NCBI RefSeq assembly: GCF_000421745.1
Contig: NZ_ATXP01000003.1
Span: forward strand, 1-64,000
DNA: 64,000 nt
From: Nesterenkonia alba DSM 19423
GTDB lineage: Bacteria; Actinomycetota; Actinomycetes; Actinomycetales; Micrococcaceae
Direction of reading: 5' to 3'
Position 1 is the stretch's first letter; every line of letters begins with the position of its first letter. This document shows, in pieces, positions 6,045 to 17,812 of this stretch. A program made the translations under genes and the position numbers. The notes under the pieces are model-generated. The model searched no databases, was not told the origin of the DNA, and worked only from the letters and a program-made list of their open reading frames with translations.

Positions 6045-8159
6045 GTGACCGATACCGACACCGTCTTCTCCGAGCTCGACCAGCGTGCGGTGGACACTGC
6101 TCGCGTGCTGGCCGCTGACGCGGTGCAGAAATGCGGCTCCGGCCACCCTGGGACCGCCATGTCCCTGGCCCCTGCGGCCTACTTGCTGTTCCAGAAGGTC
6201 ATGCGCCATGATCCCTCGGATCCGCAGTGGATGGGACGGGATCGGTTCATCCTCTCCCCTGGACACACTTCACTGACCCTCTACGTGCAACTGTTCCTCT
6301 CCGGCTATGGGCTGGAGATGGATGATTTGGCCGCGCTGCGGACCTTTGAGTCGAAGACTCCGGGCCACCCGGAGTACGGGCACACCGACGGGGTGGAGAT
6401 CACGACCGGGCCGTTGGGCCAGGGGTTGGCCTCCTCGGTGGGTTTTGCCTACGGGCAGCGTCGCCTGCGTGGGCTACTGGATCCCGACGCCGCCCCGGGC
6501 ACCTCTGTCTTTGACCACACGGTGTGGGTCATCGCCTCGGATGGGGACCTTCAGGAGGGTGTGACCTCTGAGGCTTCCTCGCTGGCCGGTCACCAAGAGC
6601 TCGGCAATCTCAATGTCATCTGGGATGACAACAAGATCTCCATTGAGGACGACACTGATATCGCCTTCACCGAGGATGTCGCGGCCCGGTATGAGGCCTA
6701 TGGGTGGCACGTCCAGCGGGTCGACTGGTTGAAAACCGGCGACTACGTCGAGGACGTCGCCGAGCTGGAGCGGGCCCTCACCGCGGCCCGCGCGGAGACC
6801 TCCAAGCCCTCGTTGATCTGCCTGCGGACGATTATCGGCTGGCCGGCTCCGACCAAGAAAAACACCGGTGCTGCGCACGGTGCCGCTCTGGGGGAAGACG
6901 AGGTGGCCGCCACCAAGGAGGCACTGGGCTTCGATCCCCAGCAGCACTTCCACATCGACGCAGAGGTCCTCAGCCATGCCCGCCAGGTCGCCGAGCGCGG
7001 TGCTGCGGCTCGGCGCGAGTGGGAGAAGAACCTTGCCGCTTGGCGGCAGAACAATCCCGACTCGGCGGCTCTCTACGACCGGCTCCTCAACGGTGAGTTG
7101 CCTCAGGGGTGGGAAGAGGTTCTTCCGGAGTTCCCCGCCGGAGAAGCGGTAGCCACCCGTGCCGCCAGTGGAAAGGTCATCAACGCGGTGGCTCCGGTGC
7201 TGCCCGAGCTCTGGGGCGGTTCGGCGGATTTGGCCGGTTCCAACAACACGCTCATCAGCAGTGAGCCAAGTTTTGTGCCCTCGCAGCGGAAGACCGCAAA
7301 GTTCGAAGCTGACCCGTATGGGCGCAATCTGCACTTCGGGGTGCGGGAGCATGCTGCCGCTGCCATCACCAATGGGGTCCAGCTCTCGGTGCCTCTGCGC
7401 ACCTATAACGGCACTTTCCTCATCTTTTCCGACTACCAGCGCCCGGCGGTCCGCCTGGCTGCCCTGATGGGGATCGGGTCGATCTTCGTGTGGACGCACG
7501 ATTCCATCGGCCTGGGGGAAGACGGTCCGACCCACCAGCCAGTGGAGCAGCTGCCGAGTTTGCGGGCGATCCCGGGGCTCGACGTCGTGCGTCCGGCTGA
7601 CGCCAATGAGGTCGCTATCGCCTGGCGAGAGATCCTCAAGCGCCGTGACCGCCCGGCCGGTATCGCCCTGACCCGTCAGGGGGTACCGACCTACGAACGC
7701 GGTTCCGGAGCCGCCACTGCGGAGAGCTTCGGCTCGGTCGAGGGTGTGTCCAAGGGGGCCTATGTGCTCGCCGAGGCGGTCAAGGACGGGGCCGTGGTGA
7801 CTCCCGATGTCATCCTCATCGGCACCGGCTCTGAGGTGTCCCTGGCTGTGGAGGCCCGCCAAGCACTGGCCCAGCAGGGTCTCGCCGCCCGGGTGGTCTC
7901 CGCACCCTGCCTGGAGTGGTTCGCCGAGCAGGACGCTGACTATCGCGAAGCGGTGCTGCCGTCCTCGGTGAAGGCGCGCGTGGCCGTGGAGGCCGCCCAC
8001 CCGATGACCTGGTACCCCTATGTGGGCGATGCTGGCCGGATCGTCGGACTGGATCACTTCGGAGCCTCGGCCGACTACAAGACCCTGTACCAGAAGTTCG
8101 GTATCACCTCGGAGGCTGTCGCTGAGGCCGCCGAAGAATCTATCCGCGCTGCAGCCTGA
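6045..8159 (+). CDS. tkt: Transketolase
   Basis: Thiamine-diphosphate enzyme that moves two-carbon units between sugar phosphates in the pentose phosphate pathway. Visible are the N-terminal [14 protein letters not shown], the ThDP motif running from ASDGDLQEG to [19 protein letters not shown] with the catalytic glutamate region, and the C-terminal domain with [16 protein letters not shown]. At 704 residues the length is normal. GTG 6045 is preferred because GGAGGA (6032-6037) lies 7 nt upstream; the upstream ATGs at 6015 and 6030 lack a ribosome site and the latter overlaps it. It is the first gene of the tkt-tal-pgi-zwf-pgl operon, 29 bp before tal. The leader holds three CCTGATG repeats. 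Confidence 0.96.
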   Translation: MTDTDTVFSELDQRAVDTARVLAADAVQKCGSGHPGTAMSLAPAAYLLFQKVMRHDPSDPQWMGRDRFILSPGHTSLTLYVQLFLSGYGLEMDDLAALRTFESKTPGHPEYGHTDGVEITTGPLGQGLASSVGFAYGQRRLRGLLDPDAAPGTSVFDHTVWVIASDGDLQEGVTSEASSLAGHQELGNLNVIWDDNKISIEDDTDIAFTEDVAARYEAYGWHVQRVDWLKTGDYVEDVAELERALTAARAETSKPSLICLRTIIGWPAPTKKNTGAAHGAALGEDEVAATKEALGFDPQQHFHIDAEVLSHARQVAERGAAARREWEKNLAAWRQNNPDSAALYDRLLNGELPQGWEEVLPEFPAGEAVATRAASGKVINAVAPVLPELWGGSADLAGSNNTLISSEPSFVPSQRKTAKFEADPYGRNLHFGVREHAAAAITNGVQLSVPLRTYNGTFLIFSDYQRPAVRLAALMGIGSIFVWTHDSIGLGEDGPTHQPVEQLPSLRAIPGLDVVRPADANEVAIAWREILKRRDRPAGIALTRQGVPTYERGSGAATAESFGSVEGVSKGAYVLAEAVKDGAVVTPDVILIGTGSEVSLAVEARQALAQQGLAARVVSAPCLEWFAEQDADYREAVLPSSVKARVAVEAAHPMTWYPYVGDAGRIVGLDHFGASADYKTLYQKFGITSEAVAEAAEESIRAAA

Positions 8160-8188
8160 GACCTCCCCACCCCGCGAAGGAGAATCGC

Positions 8189-9325
8189 ATGTCCACTGAG
8201 ACCACCACTGCGAACCCCAACACCCAGGCGCTGAGTGATGTCGGCGTCTCGATCTGGCTCGACGACCTCAGCCGGGAACGGCTCAACAACGGTTCCCTGG
8301 CCCAGCTGATTGAAACCCATCACGTCGTGGGAGTCACCACTAACCCGACGATCTTCGAGACCGCGTTGCAGCAGGGCGAGGCCTACGAGGAGCAGCTGAA
8401 GGAGCTGGCAGCTCAAGGTGCCGACGCCGAACAGGCGGTCTTTGAGATCACCACCGCTGATGTGCGCGCTGCGTGTGATCTCTTCTCCGGTGTGTACGCC
8501 GCCACCGATGGTGTCGATGGTCGGGTCTCCATCGAGGTTGACCCGCGGCTGGCCCGGGACACTGAGCGGACCATCGAAGCTGCCCGGGCCCTGTATCAGG
8601 CGGTAGACCGCGAGAACGTCATGATTAAGATCCCTGCCACGGTCGAAGGGATCGAGGCGATTGCCACAGTGCTCTCTGAAGGCATCAGCGTCAATGTGAC
8701 ACTGATCTTCTCGCTGGAGCGCTATCGGGCGGTCATCAACGCGTTCATGCTCGGCCTGGAGAAAGCCCACGCCGATGGGTTGGATATCTCCAAGATCCAT
8801 TCGGTAGCTAGCTTCTTCGTCTCCCGGGTGGACTCCGAGGTCGACAAGCGCCTAGAGCTTGCCGCAGAGGCGGGCAAACCGGATACTGCCAAGTTGAAGT
8901 CCAAGGCTGCCATCGCCAATGCCCGGCTGGCTCACCAGATCGCCACCGAGTCCTTTAGCTCCGAACGCTGGCTGCTGCTGGCTGAACGGGGTGGGCGTCC
9001 ACAGCGGCTGCTGCTGGCCTCCACCGGAACCAAAGATCCCAGCCTCTCCGACACTCTTTACGTGACCGAGCTGGCTGCTCCCGGGGTGGTCAACACCATG
9101 CCAGAGAAGACACTGATGGCCCTGGCCGACCACGGGGAGGTCGATGGCGACACGATGACGGACACCTACGTGGAGTCCAACCGGGTTCTTGACGGTATCT
9201 CCGCTGCTGGGATCAGTTACCGCGATGTCGTCGACACTCTGGAGGCCGAAGGACTGCAGAAGTTCGATACCTCCTGGGAAGGCCTGCTCAGCACCATCGA
9301 CGAAGGACTGAAGAGGAACGCATGA
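8189..9325 (+). CDS. tal: Transaldolase
   Basis: 378 residues of the actinobacterial tal type. It transfers a dihydroxyacetone unit between sedoheptulose-7-phosphate and glyceraldehyde-3-phosphate. The family start [17 protein letters not shown] is clear, with [15 protein letters not shown] and the Schiff-base lysine K147 in [17 protein letters not shown] precedes the ATG by 6-7 nt. Its stop overlaps the pgi start by 4 bases (ATGA), indicating translational coupling. Location between tkt and pgi fits co-regulated pentose phosphate and upper glycolytic flux. Confidence 0.96.
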   Translation: MSTETTTANPNTQALSDVGVSIWLDDLSRERLNNGSLAQLIETHHVVGVTTNPTIFETALQQGEAYEEQLKELAAQGADAEQAVFEITTADVRAACDLFSGVYAATDGVDGRVSIEVDPRLARDTERTIEAARALYQAVDRENVMIKIPATVEGIEAIATVLSEGISVNVTLIFSLERYRAVINAFMLGLEKAHADGLDISKIHSVASFFVSRVDSEVDKRLELAAEAGKPDTAKLKSKAAIANARLAHQIATESFSSERWLLLAERGGRPQRLLLASTGTKDPSLSDTLYVTELAAPGVVNTMPEKTLMALADHGEVDGDTMTDTYVESNRVLDGISAAGISYRDVVDTLEAEGLQKFDTSWEGLLSTIDEGLKRNA

Positions 9326-10968
9326 GTTCACTGGCGCTGTCACTACTCGGCGCGGCCCGCGAGGCCGCCGATACCCATGTGCCCGGTCTGGTAGACCACG
9401 AGTTCGCCTCCCGCCTGGCGGCCAAGGACCACACCCTGTGGGGTCCCGAAGCTGAGGACGAGGCGGCACAACGCCTCGGCTGGGTCTCGCTCTTCGACGA
9501 CTCCAAGGAGCTTCTGCCCCGGATCACCCGTCTGCGCGAGGAACTCACCGATGAGGGTGTCGACCGAGTCGTACTGGCCGGAATGGGAGGGTCTTCGCTA
9601 GCTCCGGAGGTCATCTGCGCCACCGAGGGCGTGGAGTTGACCGTGCTGGACTCCACCGACCCTCAGCAGGTCTCCGGGGCCCTGCGCGATCTCCAGCGAA
9701 CCGTGCTGGTGGTTTCGTCGAAGTCTGGTTCCACGGTGGAGACCGATTCTCAGCGCCGCATTGTGCAGAAAGCCTTCAGCGATGCCGGGATCGATCCGTT
9801 CTCACGGACCGTTGTGGTCACCGACCCGGGCTCCCCCATGCACGAGCAGTCCCGCGCCGACGGGGTACGCGCGATCTTCGAAGCGGACCCGACGGTGGGC
9901 GGCCGGTACTCAGCTCTGACGGCTTTCGGGCTGGTGCCCGCCGGGCTGGCCGGGGCTGATGTCGCTCAGCTGCTCGACGACGCCGAGGACGCCGCCGGGG
10001 TGCTGGCCGAGAACGAAGCCTCCAACCCCGGGTTGCAGTTGGGTGCGGCCATCGGCGGTACAGAACCGCTGCGCAATAAGCTCGTCATTGTCGATGCCGG
10101 CTCTCCCCTGGTGGGACTCGGAGCCTGGATCGAGCAGCTCGTTGCCGAGTCCACCGGCAAGAACGGCACAGGAGTTCTGCCGGTGCTTGTCGCCGACGGC
10201 GAGCCGGAACTGACACGGGAGTTCGACGACGTCCTGGTCGCTGAGATCGTAGACGCCGAGGCCGAAGACGGTGCCAGTGTCGACGCCGACGCCGGCGAGA
10301 CCGTGGTAACCCCACACACAGTACGTACCGGGGGTAGTTTAGGGGCCCAGTTCCTGCTGTGGGAGGTCGCCACTGTGGTGGCCGGCTCCCTACTGGGCAT
10401 TAACCCCTTCGATCAGCCCGATGTTGAGTCGGCCAAACGGGCAGCCCGCGGATTGCTGGACTCCCCCGCCCCGGAGGCTAGCGAGGCCACCGTCGACGGC
10501 ACCGTGGAGATCCGCACCGCCGGGGATGAATCCCTGCTCAGTTCCGGTCAGACCACACTGCCTGAGGCGCTGCGGGCACTCATTGGGCGTGTCCCCGAGC
10601 ACGGTTACCTGGCGGTGATGGCCTACCTGGACCGGACCACCGAAGCTCGCTTAGAGGACATTCGCCCCCAGCTGGCCCAGGCCGTCGGCCGACCGGTTAC
10701 CTTCGGTTGGGGTCCGCGTTTCTTACACTCCACCGGCCAGTTCCACAAGGGTGGCCCTCACGTGGGTGTCTTCCTCCAGCTCACCGCTTCGGTGACCGAA
10801 GATCTCGAAGTCCCAGAACGACCCTTTAGCTTGGGGCAGCTCATTGCAGCCCAGGCCGCCGGGGATGCTCAGGTGCTCGCCGACCACGGTATGCCTGTGC
10901 TGCGGCTGCATCTGCGTGACCGGGAAGCCGGTATTGACCAGATTCTCGAGGCGGTCAGCGCCCTGTGA
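9322..10968 (+). CDS. pgi: Glucose-6-phosphate isomerase
   Basis: 548 residues. It has the SIS-type sugar isomerase fold: [11 protein letters not shown] with the GG-S phosphate-binding loop, then [14 protein letters not shown], typical of PGI, and a second half with [18 protein letters not shown] and [10 protein letters not shown]. It interconverts glucose-6-phosphate and fructose-6-phosphate. It overlaps tal by 4 bases and zwf by 4 bases, so it is embedded in the pentose phosphate operon and would be made together with the enzyme that competes for its substrate. This actinobacterial PGI type is diverged from the E. coli enzyme, and the assignment rests on these motifs and context. Confidence 0.9.
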   Translation: MSSLALSLLGAAREAADTHVPGLVDHEFASRLAAKDHTLWGPEAEDEAAQRLGWVSLFDDSKELLPRITRLREELTDEGVDRVVLAGMGGSSLAPEVICATEGVELTVLDSTDPQQVSGALRDLQRTVLVVSSKSGSTVETDSQRRIVQKAFSDAGIDPFSRTVVVTDPGSPMHEQSRADGVRAIFEADPTVGGRYSALTAFGLVPAGLAGADVAQLLDDAEDAAGVLAENEASNPGLQLGAAIGGTEPLRNKLVIVDAGSPLVGLGAWIEQLVAESTGKNGTGVLPVLVADGEPELTREFDDVLVAEIVDAEAEDGASVDADAGETVVTPHTVRTGGSLGAQFLLWEVATVVAGSLLGINPFDQPDVESAKRAARGLLDSPAPEASEATVDGTVEIRTAGDESLLSSGQTTLPEALRALIGRVPEHGYLAVMAYLDRTTEARLEDIRPQLAQAVGRPVTFGWGPRFLHSTGQFHKGGPHVGVFLQLTASVTEDLEVPERPFSLGQLIAAQAAGDAQVLADHGMPVLRLHLRDREAGIDQILEAVSAL

Positions 10969-12500
10969 AACAGCAGATGACCCCGGCTCCGGCCCCCAAC
11001 GGAGCACGCTCGGCTGGTCCGTGTGCCATGGTGATGTTCGGTGTCACCGGTGATCTGGCCCGTAAGAAGCTACTCCCGGCTATCTACGACCTCGCCAACC
11101 GGGGTCTGCTGCCGGCCAGTTTCTCTCTGGTGGGTTTCGGCCGCCGCGAGTGGAGTGACGACCGTTTCGCCGAGGAAGTCCTCAAGCACGTCCAAGCCGG
11201 CTCCCGGACCCGCTTTGATCCGCAGATCTGGGAGCAGTTGGCCGGAGGGCTGCGCTTCGTTTCCGCTAGTGGATTCGAGGACGACGACGCCTTCGCTCAG
11301 TTGGGCGAAACCCTTGCGGAACTGGATGAAACCCGCGGCACCGGAGGCAACCATGCCTTCTACCTGTCCATCCCGCCGAACTCCTTCGAGACGGTCTGCC
11401 AGAAACTCGACGCCCACGGCCTGGCCCGGCGGCAACAACACCCGAAGGATCCCTGGTCACGGGTCATTATTGAGAAACCCTTTGGCCATGATGAAGCCTC
11501 GGCCCACGAGCTCAATCATGCCATCGAACGGGTCTTCGCCTCTGACGATGTCTTCCGCATCGACCACTACCTCGGCAAAGAGACGGTCCAGAACCTGGTG
11601 GCACTGCGTTTTGCCAATCGACTCTTCGAACCGCTGTGGAACAACCAGCACGTCGACCACGTGCAGATCACCATGGCGGAGAATTTCGGAATTGATGGGC
11701 GGGCCAGCTATTACGATGGGGTCGGTGCCGCTCGGGACGTCATCCAGAACCACTTACTCCAGTTGCTCGCGTTGACCGCGATGGAGGAACCCATTCGGTT
11801 CGACGCCGACCACCTGCGCCGCGAGAAGGAGAAAGTCCTCGAAGCCGTGCAGGTCCCGGAGGACATTGAAGCTGCCAGCGCTCGGGGGCAGTACTCCTCC
11901 GGCGAACAGCACGGTGAACAGGTCGTCGGTTTCCTCGACGAGGAGGGCTTCGACCCGCACTCCACCACTGAAACGTTTGCCGCCTTTAAACTGGGCATCC
12001 ACACGCGCCGATGGGCCGGAGTGCCGTTCTACCTGCGCACCGGTAAGCGTCTGGCCCGCCGGGTGACGGAGATCGCCGTGGTCTTCAAGAAGGCACCGAA
12101 CCTACTCTTCACCGAAAGCGACGACGACCGTTTCGGGCAGAACGCACTCATCATCCGGATCCAACCCAATGAGGGGGCCACACTACGGCTGACCTCCAAA
12201 GTGCCGGGTACCACCATGGATGTGCGCGACGTCGATATGGACTTCTCCTACGGCCGTTCCTTTACCGAGGAGTCACCGGAAGCCTACGAGCGGCTCATCC
12301 TCGATGTGCTGCTCGGTGAACCCCCGCTGTTCCCTCGGCACCGTGAAGTTGAGCTCTCCTGGCGGATCTGTGATCCGTTCATTCAGCACTGGGAGTCGGA
12401 ATCAGCCCAGCCGGAGCCTTATGCTCCTGGGTCCTGGGGCCCAGACTCAGCCCACGAGCTGCTCGCCCGTGATGGGCGTGAGTGGAGAATTCCCGGCTGA
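10965..12500 (+). CDS. zwf: Glucose-6-phosphate 1-dehydrogenase
   Basis: 511 residues. The N-terminal dinucleotide-binding motif [19 protein letters not shown] and the active-site block [14 protein letters not shown] with the catalytic histidine are present, followed by the long C-terminal beta-sheet domain ending [17 protein letters not shown]. It oxidises glucose-6-phosphate to 6-phosphogluconolactone with NADP. The GTG start at 10965 overlaps the pgi stop. In many actinobacteria zwf is followed by opcA, whose product is needed for full activity of the enzyme; here the next gene is pgl, 71 bp away, and no opcA is present in the window. Confidence 0.96.
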   Translation: MKQQMTPAPAPNGARSAGPCAMVMFGVTGDLARKKLLPAIYDLANRGLLPASFSLVGFGRREWSDDRFAEEVLKHVQAGSRTRFDPQIWEQLAGGLRFVSASGFEDDDAFAQLGETLAELDETRGTGGNHAFYLSIPPNSFETVCQKLDAHGLARRQQHPKDPWSRVIIEKPFGHDEASAHELNHAIERVFASDDVFRIDHYLGKETVQNLVALRFANRLFEPLWNNQHVDHVQITMAENFGIDGRASYYDGVGAARDVIQNHLLQLLALTAMEEPIRFDADHLRREKEKVLEAVQVPEDIEAASARGQYSSGEQHGEQVVGFLDEEGFDPHSTTETFAAFKLGIHTRRWAGVPFYLRTGKRLARRVTEIAVVFKKAPNLLFTESDDDRFGQNALIIRIQPNEGATLRLTSKVPGTTMDVRDVDMDFSYGRSFTEESPEAYERLILDVLLGEPPLFPRHREVELSWRICDPFIQHWESESAQPEPYAPGSWGPDSAHELLARDGREWRIPG

Positions 12501-12514
12501 CGTGCAGATTTGCT

Positions 12515-12536
12515 GCCTAAGGTGAATTCTTAAGGC
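12515..12536. repeat. Imperfect inverted repeat between zwf and pgl
   Basis: GCCTAAG (12515-12521) faces CTTAAGGC (12529-12536), with one bulged T and a GTGAATT centre. It lies where opcA would be expected. It could be an attenuating hairpin or a remnant; there is no T run after it. Confidence 0.3.
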
Positions 12537-12571
12537 GGATCAGATCACAGATGAGAAAGGGTACTGCCAGG

Positions 12572-13378
12572 ATGAGCGTGCAGGTCAATACCGCTACTGC
12601 TGAACCGGTCACAGAGATCTTCGAGGACCAGCAACAGCTGGCCGACTCCGTCGCCGCGAAGCTGTTGACGGTCATCAAACAGACCGTGGATGAAGAAGGT
12701 GCCGCTCACATCTCGCTCACCGGCGGTGGCCCCGGCATCGCTGTGCTGCGCTCGGTCGCTGCGCTGCTGCGCACCGGCCACGCCGAGGAGCCCGCTTGGG
12801 CTGCAGTGCACTTCTGGTGGGGTGATGAGCGTCTGCTGCCCGAAGATGATCCAGACCGCAATGAGAAGCAGGCGCGGGATGCTCTCCTTGACCTGCTGGT
12901 GGACGACTTCGGCCTCCCGCCTGAGAATATCCATCCCGTTGCCACCTCCGAGGAGGCCGCGACCCCGGAGGCCGGAGCAGAGATGTACGCCCAGCAACTA
13001 CAGGCCTACTCCCCCACCGGCGGCATCAGCGGACTACACCTGCCGCAATTCGCGGTCATGTTGCTTGGGGTGGGACCTGATGGGCACATCAACAGCCTCT
13101 TCCCGGGCAAGCAGACGCTGCAGGCCTCGGGTCGCACCACTGTGGGAGAAGAGGACGCTCCATCTGAGCTGGGCCCTCCACTGCGGGTCACCCTGACCTT
13201 CGACGCCGTCCACACTGCTCGTCGGGTCTGGCTGGTCACCGCCGGGGAGTCGAAGACTGAAGCGGTCACTCGAGCCTTCGCTGAAGACACCCCGGTGGAG
13301 GACATCCCGGCACGCAATGCGCGCGGGGCACACCAGACCGTCTGGCATCTGGATCGCGCTGCCGCGGCCGGGCTCTGA
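12572..13378 (+). CDS. pgl: 6-phosphogluconolactonase
   Basis: 268 residues from ATG 12572. The protein belongs to the glucosamine-6-phosphate isomerase/6PGL fold: SLTGGGPGIAVLRSV near the N terminus, WAAVHFWWGDERLLPEDDPDRNEKQARDALL, a classic 6PGL block, and MLLGVGPDGHINSLFPG. It hydrolyses the lactone made by Zwf. AGAAAGGG (12554-12561) lies 10 nt upstream of the chosen ATG; the in-frame ATG at 12551 has no ribosome site. It is the last gene of the operon and converges on secG. Confidence 0.95.
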   Translation: MSVQVNTATAEPVTEIFEDQQQLADSVAAKLLTVIKQTVDEEGAAHISLTGGGPGIAVLRSVAALLRTGHAEEPAWAAVHFWWGDERLLPEDDPDRNEKQARDALLDLLVDDFGLPPENIHPVATSEEAATPEAGAEMYAQQLQAYSPTGGISGLHLPQFAVMLLGVGPDGHINSLFPGKQTLQASGRTTVGEEDAPSELGPPLRVTLTFDAVHTARRVWLVTAGESKTEAVTRAFAEDTPVEDIPARNARGAHQTVWHLDRAAAAGL

Positions 13379-13407
13379 GAACCCTCGCTGAACCTCTTGA
13401 CGGAGCG

Positions 13408-13659
13408 CTAGGACTCGACGTTGATTTGAATGATGAGCGCGAGGGCGACGATGATGACGCCCCAGATAATGCCCAGGCTGATGGTCAGCCGGGTCAAGTT
13501 TCGCTCGGCCACACCGGAGGAACCCAGGGAGCTGGTCACCCCGCCGCCGAACATATCGCTCATTCCGCCACCGCGCCCCTTGTGCAGGAGGATGAGCAGG
13601 ATGAGGAGCAGGCTGATGGCGGCCAGCGCCACCTGCAATGAGATCATGAGGAAGTCCAT
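13408..13659 (-). CDS. secG: Preprotein translocase subunit SecG
   Basis: 83 residues with two transmembrane helices, one near residues 5-25 (LQVALAAISLLLILLILLHKG) and one near 58-78 (SLGIIWGVIIVALALIIQI). Between them is the glycine-rich SecG loop HKGRGGGMSDMFGGG. SecG assists SecYE during protein export. It is the last gene of the gap-pgk-tpiA-secG operon, 12 bp after tpiA, a very common arrangement in actinobacteria. Confidence 0.93.
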   Translation of the reverse strand: MDFLMISLQVALAAISLLLILLILLHKGRGGGMSDMFGGGVTSSLGSSGVAERNLTRLTISLGIIWGVIIVALALIIQINVES

Positions 13660-13671
13660 AGCGCTCTTATC

Positions 13672-14487
13672 CTACTCAGCGGTGACGTGCTTCTCGAACT
13701 GGGCGATCTTCGCGAACTCTTCGGCATCCAGAGAGGCACCGCCCACCAGCGCCCCGTCAACGTCGGTACCGGCGAGGATTGCTGCCACGTTCCCGGATTT
13801 CACCGAGCCACCGTAGAGCACCCGAACTCCGCTTGCGAAGTCCTCACCATACAGCTCGGTGAGCTTGCTCCGGATCGCTGCGGACATCTCTTGGGCGTCC
13901 TCCGGTCCTGCCGTCTTCCCTGTGCCGATGGCCCACACCGGCTCATACGCCACGACCAGCTCAGCGAGGTCTTCTGCACTGAAGTCGGCCAGCGTAGCCT
14001 CGAGCTGACCCAAGGTGTGCTCCACGTGCTTGCCGGCTTCACGGACTTCGAGGCCCTCGCCCACACAGAGCACAGGGGCCAAACCGTGCCGCAGCGCAGC
14101 AGCGATCTTCCGGTGGAGCAACTCATCGGTCTCGGCGTGGACTTCCCTCCGTTCAGAGTGCCCCACGAGAACGAACTGGCAACCCAGCTTCGCCAGGAAC
14201 GCACCGGAGATATCCCCCGTGAAGGCGCCCGAGTCCTCCGGAGAAAGATCCTGGGCACCGTAGTCCAAGGAGAGCTTGTCCCCGGTCACCAGCGTTTGCA
14301 CACCACGTAAATCGGTAAACGGTGGGAAGACGGCAACCTGGACCCGTTGGTAGTCATGCTCGGCGTCGTCCAGAGTCCACGCGAGTTTCTGGACCAGAGC
14401 GATCGCCTGCATATGGTCCATGTTCATCTTCCAGTTACCCGCAATGAGGGGGCGGCGGATGAACTGGCCGTCTTTCTGAAGAGTCAT
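13672..14487 (-). CDS. tpiA: Triosephosphate isomerase
   Basis: 271 residues, a TIM barrel. Catalytic residues are all visible: K20 in AGNWKMN, H110 in LVGHSERR and E182 in [14 protein letters not shown]. It interconverts dihydroxyacetone phosphate and glyceraldehyde-3-phosphate. The N terminus is about ten residues longer than many homologues ([19 protein letters not shown]), so a later start is possible but no other start codon precedes the conserved part. It lies 34 bp after pgk and 12 bp before secG in the lower glycolytic operon. Confidence 0.96.
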   Translation of the reverse strand: MTLQKDGQFIRRPLIAGNWKMNMDHMQAIALVQKLAWTLDDAEHDYQRVQVAVFPPFTDLRGVQTLVTGDKLSLDYGAQDLSPEDSGAFTGDISGAFLAKLGCQFVLVGHSERREVHAETDELLHRKIAAALRHGLAPVLCVGEGLEVREAGKHVEHTLGQLEATLADFSAEDLAELVVAYEPVWAIGTGKTAGPEDAQEMSAAIRSKLTELYGEDFASGVRVLYGGSVKSGNVAAILAGTDVDGALVGGASLDAEEFAKIAQFEKHVTAE

Positions 14488-14522
14488 GACATCCTTCGTC
14501 GTGGTCGTTAGTGCGCTAGCAG

Positions 14523-15746
14523 TCAGCTGACGTTGAGGGCTTCAATACCCGGCAGGTTCTTACCTTCCAAGTACTCCAGGGAAGCGCCGCCGCCGGTCGA
14601 GATGTGCCCGAAGTCCGATGCACTGAATCCGAAGCTGCGCACCGCCGCGGCGGAATCTCCCCCACCGACAACAGTGAAACCGGCGGTCTTAGCCAGCGCC
14701 TGAGCCACCGTTTTGGTTCCGGAGGCGAATGCTGCCATCTCGAACACGCCCATGGGCCCGTTCCAAAAGACGGTCTTGGCTGCGGCGATCTCCTCAGCGA
14801 AGACAGCAGCTGAGTCCGGACCGATGTCCAGGCCCAGAGCATCAGCACCGTGCGAGCCAGTCTCCAACTCAGCAACGGCCAAGACCTCGTGGTCGGCGTC
14901 GGCGGCAAAAGCCGAGGCCATCACAACGTCGGTCGGCAGAACCAGCCGGCAGTTCTGCTCTTCGGCGGCGGCGATGAAGCCCCGGACGACCTCAAGCTTG
15001 TCCTCCTCCACCAGGGACTTGCCGATTCCGTAGCCCTGGGCTTTGAGGAAGGTGAAGACCATCCCTCCCCCAATGAGCAGAGTGTCCGCCTTGGGCATGA
15101 GGTTCTCGATGACGGCGAGCTTGTCCGAGACCTTCGATCCGCCCAGCACCACCGTGTAGGGGCGCTCAGGCTGCTCGGTGAGCCGGGTCAACACCTCAAG
15201 CTCCCGGGCCACCAGGTCGCCCTGATATGCCGGAAGCACAGAGGCGACGTCGTAGACGGAGGCATGCTTGCGGTGCACCGCCCCGAAGGCGTCATTGACA
15301 TAGGCGCCGCGCGGTCCGGTCAACGCCGCCAACTCCCCGGCCAGCTGGGCACGCTGGGCCTCATCCTTGGAGGTCTCCCGCGGATCAAACCGGACATTTT
15401 CCAGCAGGAGGATCTCCCCATCGGACAATCCGGCGGCAGCAGCCTGTGCACTCGGTCCTACAAGGTCTTCAGCCCGTGTGACCGGTACCTGCGTCAGCTC
15501 TGCGAGGCGAGCGGCAACCGGGGCCAGAGAGAACTCCGGCTTCGGCTCCCCTTCGGGGCGACCCAGGTGTGCGGTGACGATTACCCGGGCGCCGGCCGCG
15601 GCGAGTTTCTCCAAAACCGGCAGGGAGGCGCGGATGCGACCGTCGTCGGTGACGCGGCCGTCGTCGAGGGGGACGTTGAGGTCGCTGCGGACCAGGACAG
15701 TGCGCCCCGCGACGCCGTCAGCGATCAGGTCATCGAGGGTCTTCAT
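14523..15746 (-). CDS. pgk: Phosphoglycerate kinase
   Basis: 407 residues. The N-terminal motif [14 protein letters not shown] and [11 protein letters not shown] are the phosphoglycerate-binding segments. The C-terminal half has [27 protein letters not shown] and [11 protein letters not shown] for nucleotide binding. It makes ATP from 1,3-bisphosphoglycerate. Start ATG 15746 lies 10 bp after the gap stop, so the two are tightly coupled in one operon. Length and motifs are normal. Confidence 0.97.
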   Translation of the reverse strand: MKTLDDLIADGVAGRTVLVRSDLNVPLDDGRVTDDGRIRASLPVLEKLAAAGARVIVTAHLGRPEGEPKPEFSLAPVAARLAELTQVPVTRAEDLVGPSAQAAAAGLSDGEILLLENVRFDPRETSKDEAQRAQLAGELAALTGPRGAYVNDAFGAVHRKHASVYDVASVLPAYQGDLVARELEVLTRLTEQPERPYTVVLGGSKVSDKLAVIENLMPKADTLLIGGGMVFTFLKAQGYGIGKSLVEEDKLEVVRGFIAAAEEQNCRLVLPTDVVMASAFAADADHEVLAVAELETGSHGADALGLDIGPDSAAVFAEEIAAAKTVFWNGPMGVFEMAAFASGTKTVAQALAKTAGFTVVGGGDSAAAVRSFGFSASDFGHISTGGGASLEYLEGKNLPGIEALNVS

Positions 15747-15756
15747 ACCAGTCAGA

Positions 15757-16824
<1,068 letters not shown>

Positions 16825-16999
16825 TCAGCCGCGCCATGGACACCTACTCCGTGCCGGCGCTGCTGACCCCCAATAACGTCATCGTTCTCAGGTGCCTGAG
16901 GAATATGCAGTTCAATCAGTGCATCACCAGTATGTCACGTGCGTGATACTTCTGTGACCGCTGTCTCGCCATGTCGACGGCCAGCGGTCACAGCACAGC

Positions 17000-17623
17000 T
17001 CATGGGGTGACGAGCTTGCCAGCCCCGGCCTTGGCGGACTCCAGGCGAGCGGCGACGTCGGCCCAGTTGACGATGTTCCAGAACGCCTTCACATAGTCAG
17101 GCTTGACGTTGACGTAGTCGAGGTAGAAGGCGTGCTCCCACATATCCAGCATCAGCAGCGGAGTGGTGGCCACCGGCACGCCATTCTGCTGGTCGTAGAA
17201 CTGCTCGATGACGAGGCTGCCACCGATCGGCTCGTAGGCCAGGATTGCCCAACCAGAACCCTGGATCGTCAGAGCGGCCTGGGTGAACTGGGCCTGAAAG
17301 TTATCGAAGGAACCGAAGTATTCATCGATGGCAGCGGCGAGTTCACCTTCGGGGCGCTCCTGACCCTCCGGGGAGAGGTTCTTCCAGAAGATCGAGTGGT
17401 TGATGTGCCCGCCGAGGTTGAACTGCAGGTCTTTGAGCAGCTTCGGCGTAGTGGAGTAATCGCCCTTCTCCCGGGCTTCGGCTAGCTGCTCCAGAGCCGT
17501 ATTGAGACCCTTAACATAGGTGGCGTGGTGCTTGGAGTGGTGCAGCTCCATGATGCGCCCAGAGATGTGCGGCTCCAGCGCGCCGTAGTCGTAGTCCAGC
17601 TCAGGCAGGGTGTACTCGGCCAT
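17000..17623 (-). CDS. sodA: Superoxide dismutase, Fe/Mn family
   Basis: 207 residues beginning [22 protein letters not shown]. Metal ligands are H28 (MELHHSKHH), H76 ([10 protein letters not shown]), D160 and H164 ([12 protein letters not shown]). The H-H-D-H set is complete. The residue pattern around GSGW and the DMWEHAFY block is typical of Mn- or cambialistic enzymes, but the metal cannot be decided from sequence. It disproportionates superoxide in the cytoplasm. A GGAGGAGAGA ribosome site precedes the ATG. It is monocistronic between gap and whiA, with an AT-rich inverted repeat about 150 bp upstream. Confidence 0.96.
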   Translation of the reverse strand: MAEYTLPELDYDYGALEPHISGRIMELHHSKHHATYVKGLNTALEQLAEAREKGDYSTTPKLLKDLQFNLGGHINHSIFWKNLSPEGQERPEGELAAAIDEYFGSFDNFQAQFTQAALTIQGSGWAILAYEPIGGSLVIEQFYDQQNGVPVATTPLLMLDMWEHAFYLDYVNVKPDYVKAFWNIVNWADVAARLESAKAGAGKLVTP

Positions 17624-17768
17624 GGATCTCTCCTCCTGTTGGTCGGAATCTCACGAGGTCAGCGCCTCGCTCCGACTCTCATCCTATGCACTGTCCCGCA
17701 GTGGACATAAGGGGTTGACGCACTGTGACATGAGCTGTTCACCCACAGGTGAAATAACAGGGTTTCGT

Positions 17769-17793
17769 CAGTTTTTATGCATACCTAAAACTG
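17769..17793. repeat. AT-rich inverted repeat between whiA and sodA
   Basis: CAGTTTT (17769-17775) and AAAACTG (17787-17793) enclose TATGCATACCT, with TTAGGT on the minus strand. It could be the whiA terminator, since it follows its stop on that strand, or a regulator site for sodA. The TTAGGT half resembles a DtxR/IdeR half-site only weakly. Confidence 0.35.
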
Positions 17794-17812
17794 TACTGGT
17801 GGGGCTGAGGAG

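Noticed and set aside
6474-8057. A 527-codon open frame on the minus strand antisense to tkt
   Set aside because: Fully covered by transketolase with all motifs; the antisense protein is low-complexity and histidine/glycine-rich.
10501-10520. Possible gene duplication or fusion in pgi because it is diverged from E. coli PGI
   Set aside because: Length and motifs match the actinobacterial pgi group, and the context with tal and zwf fits.
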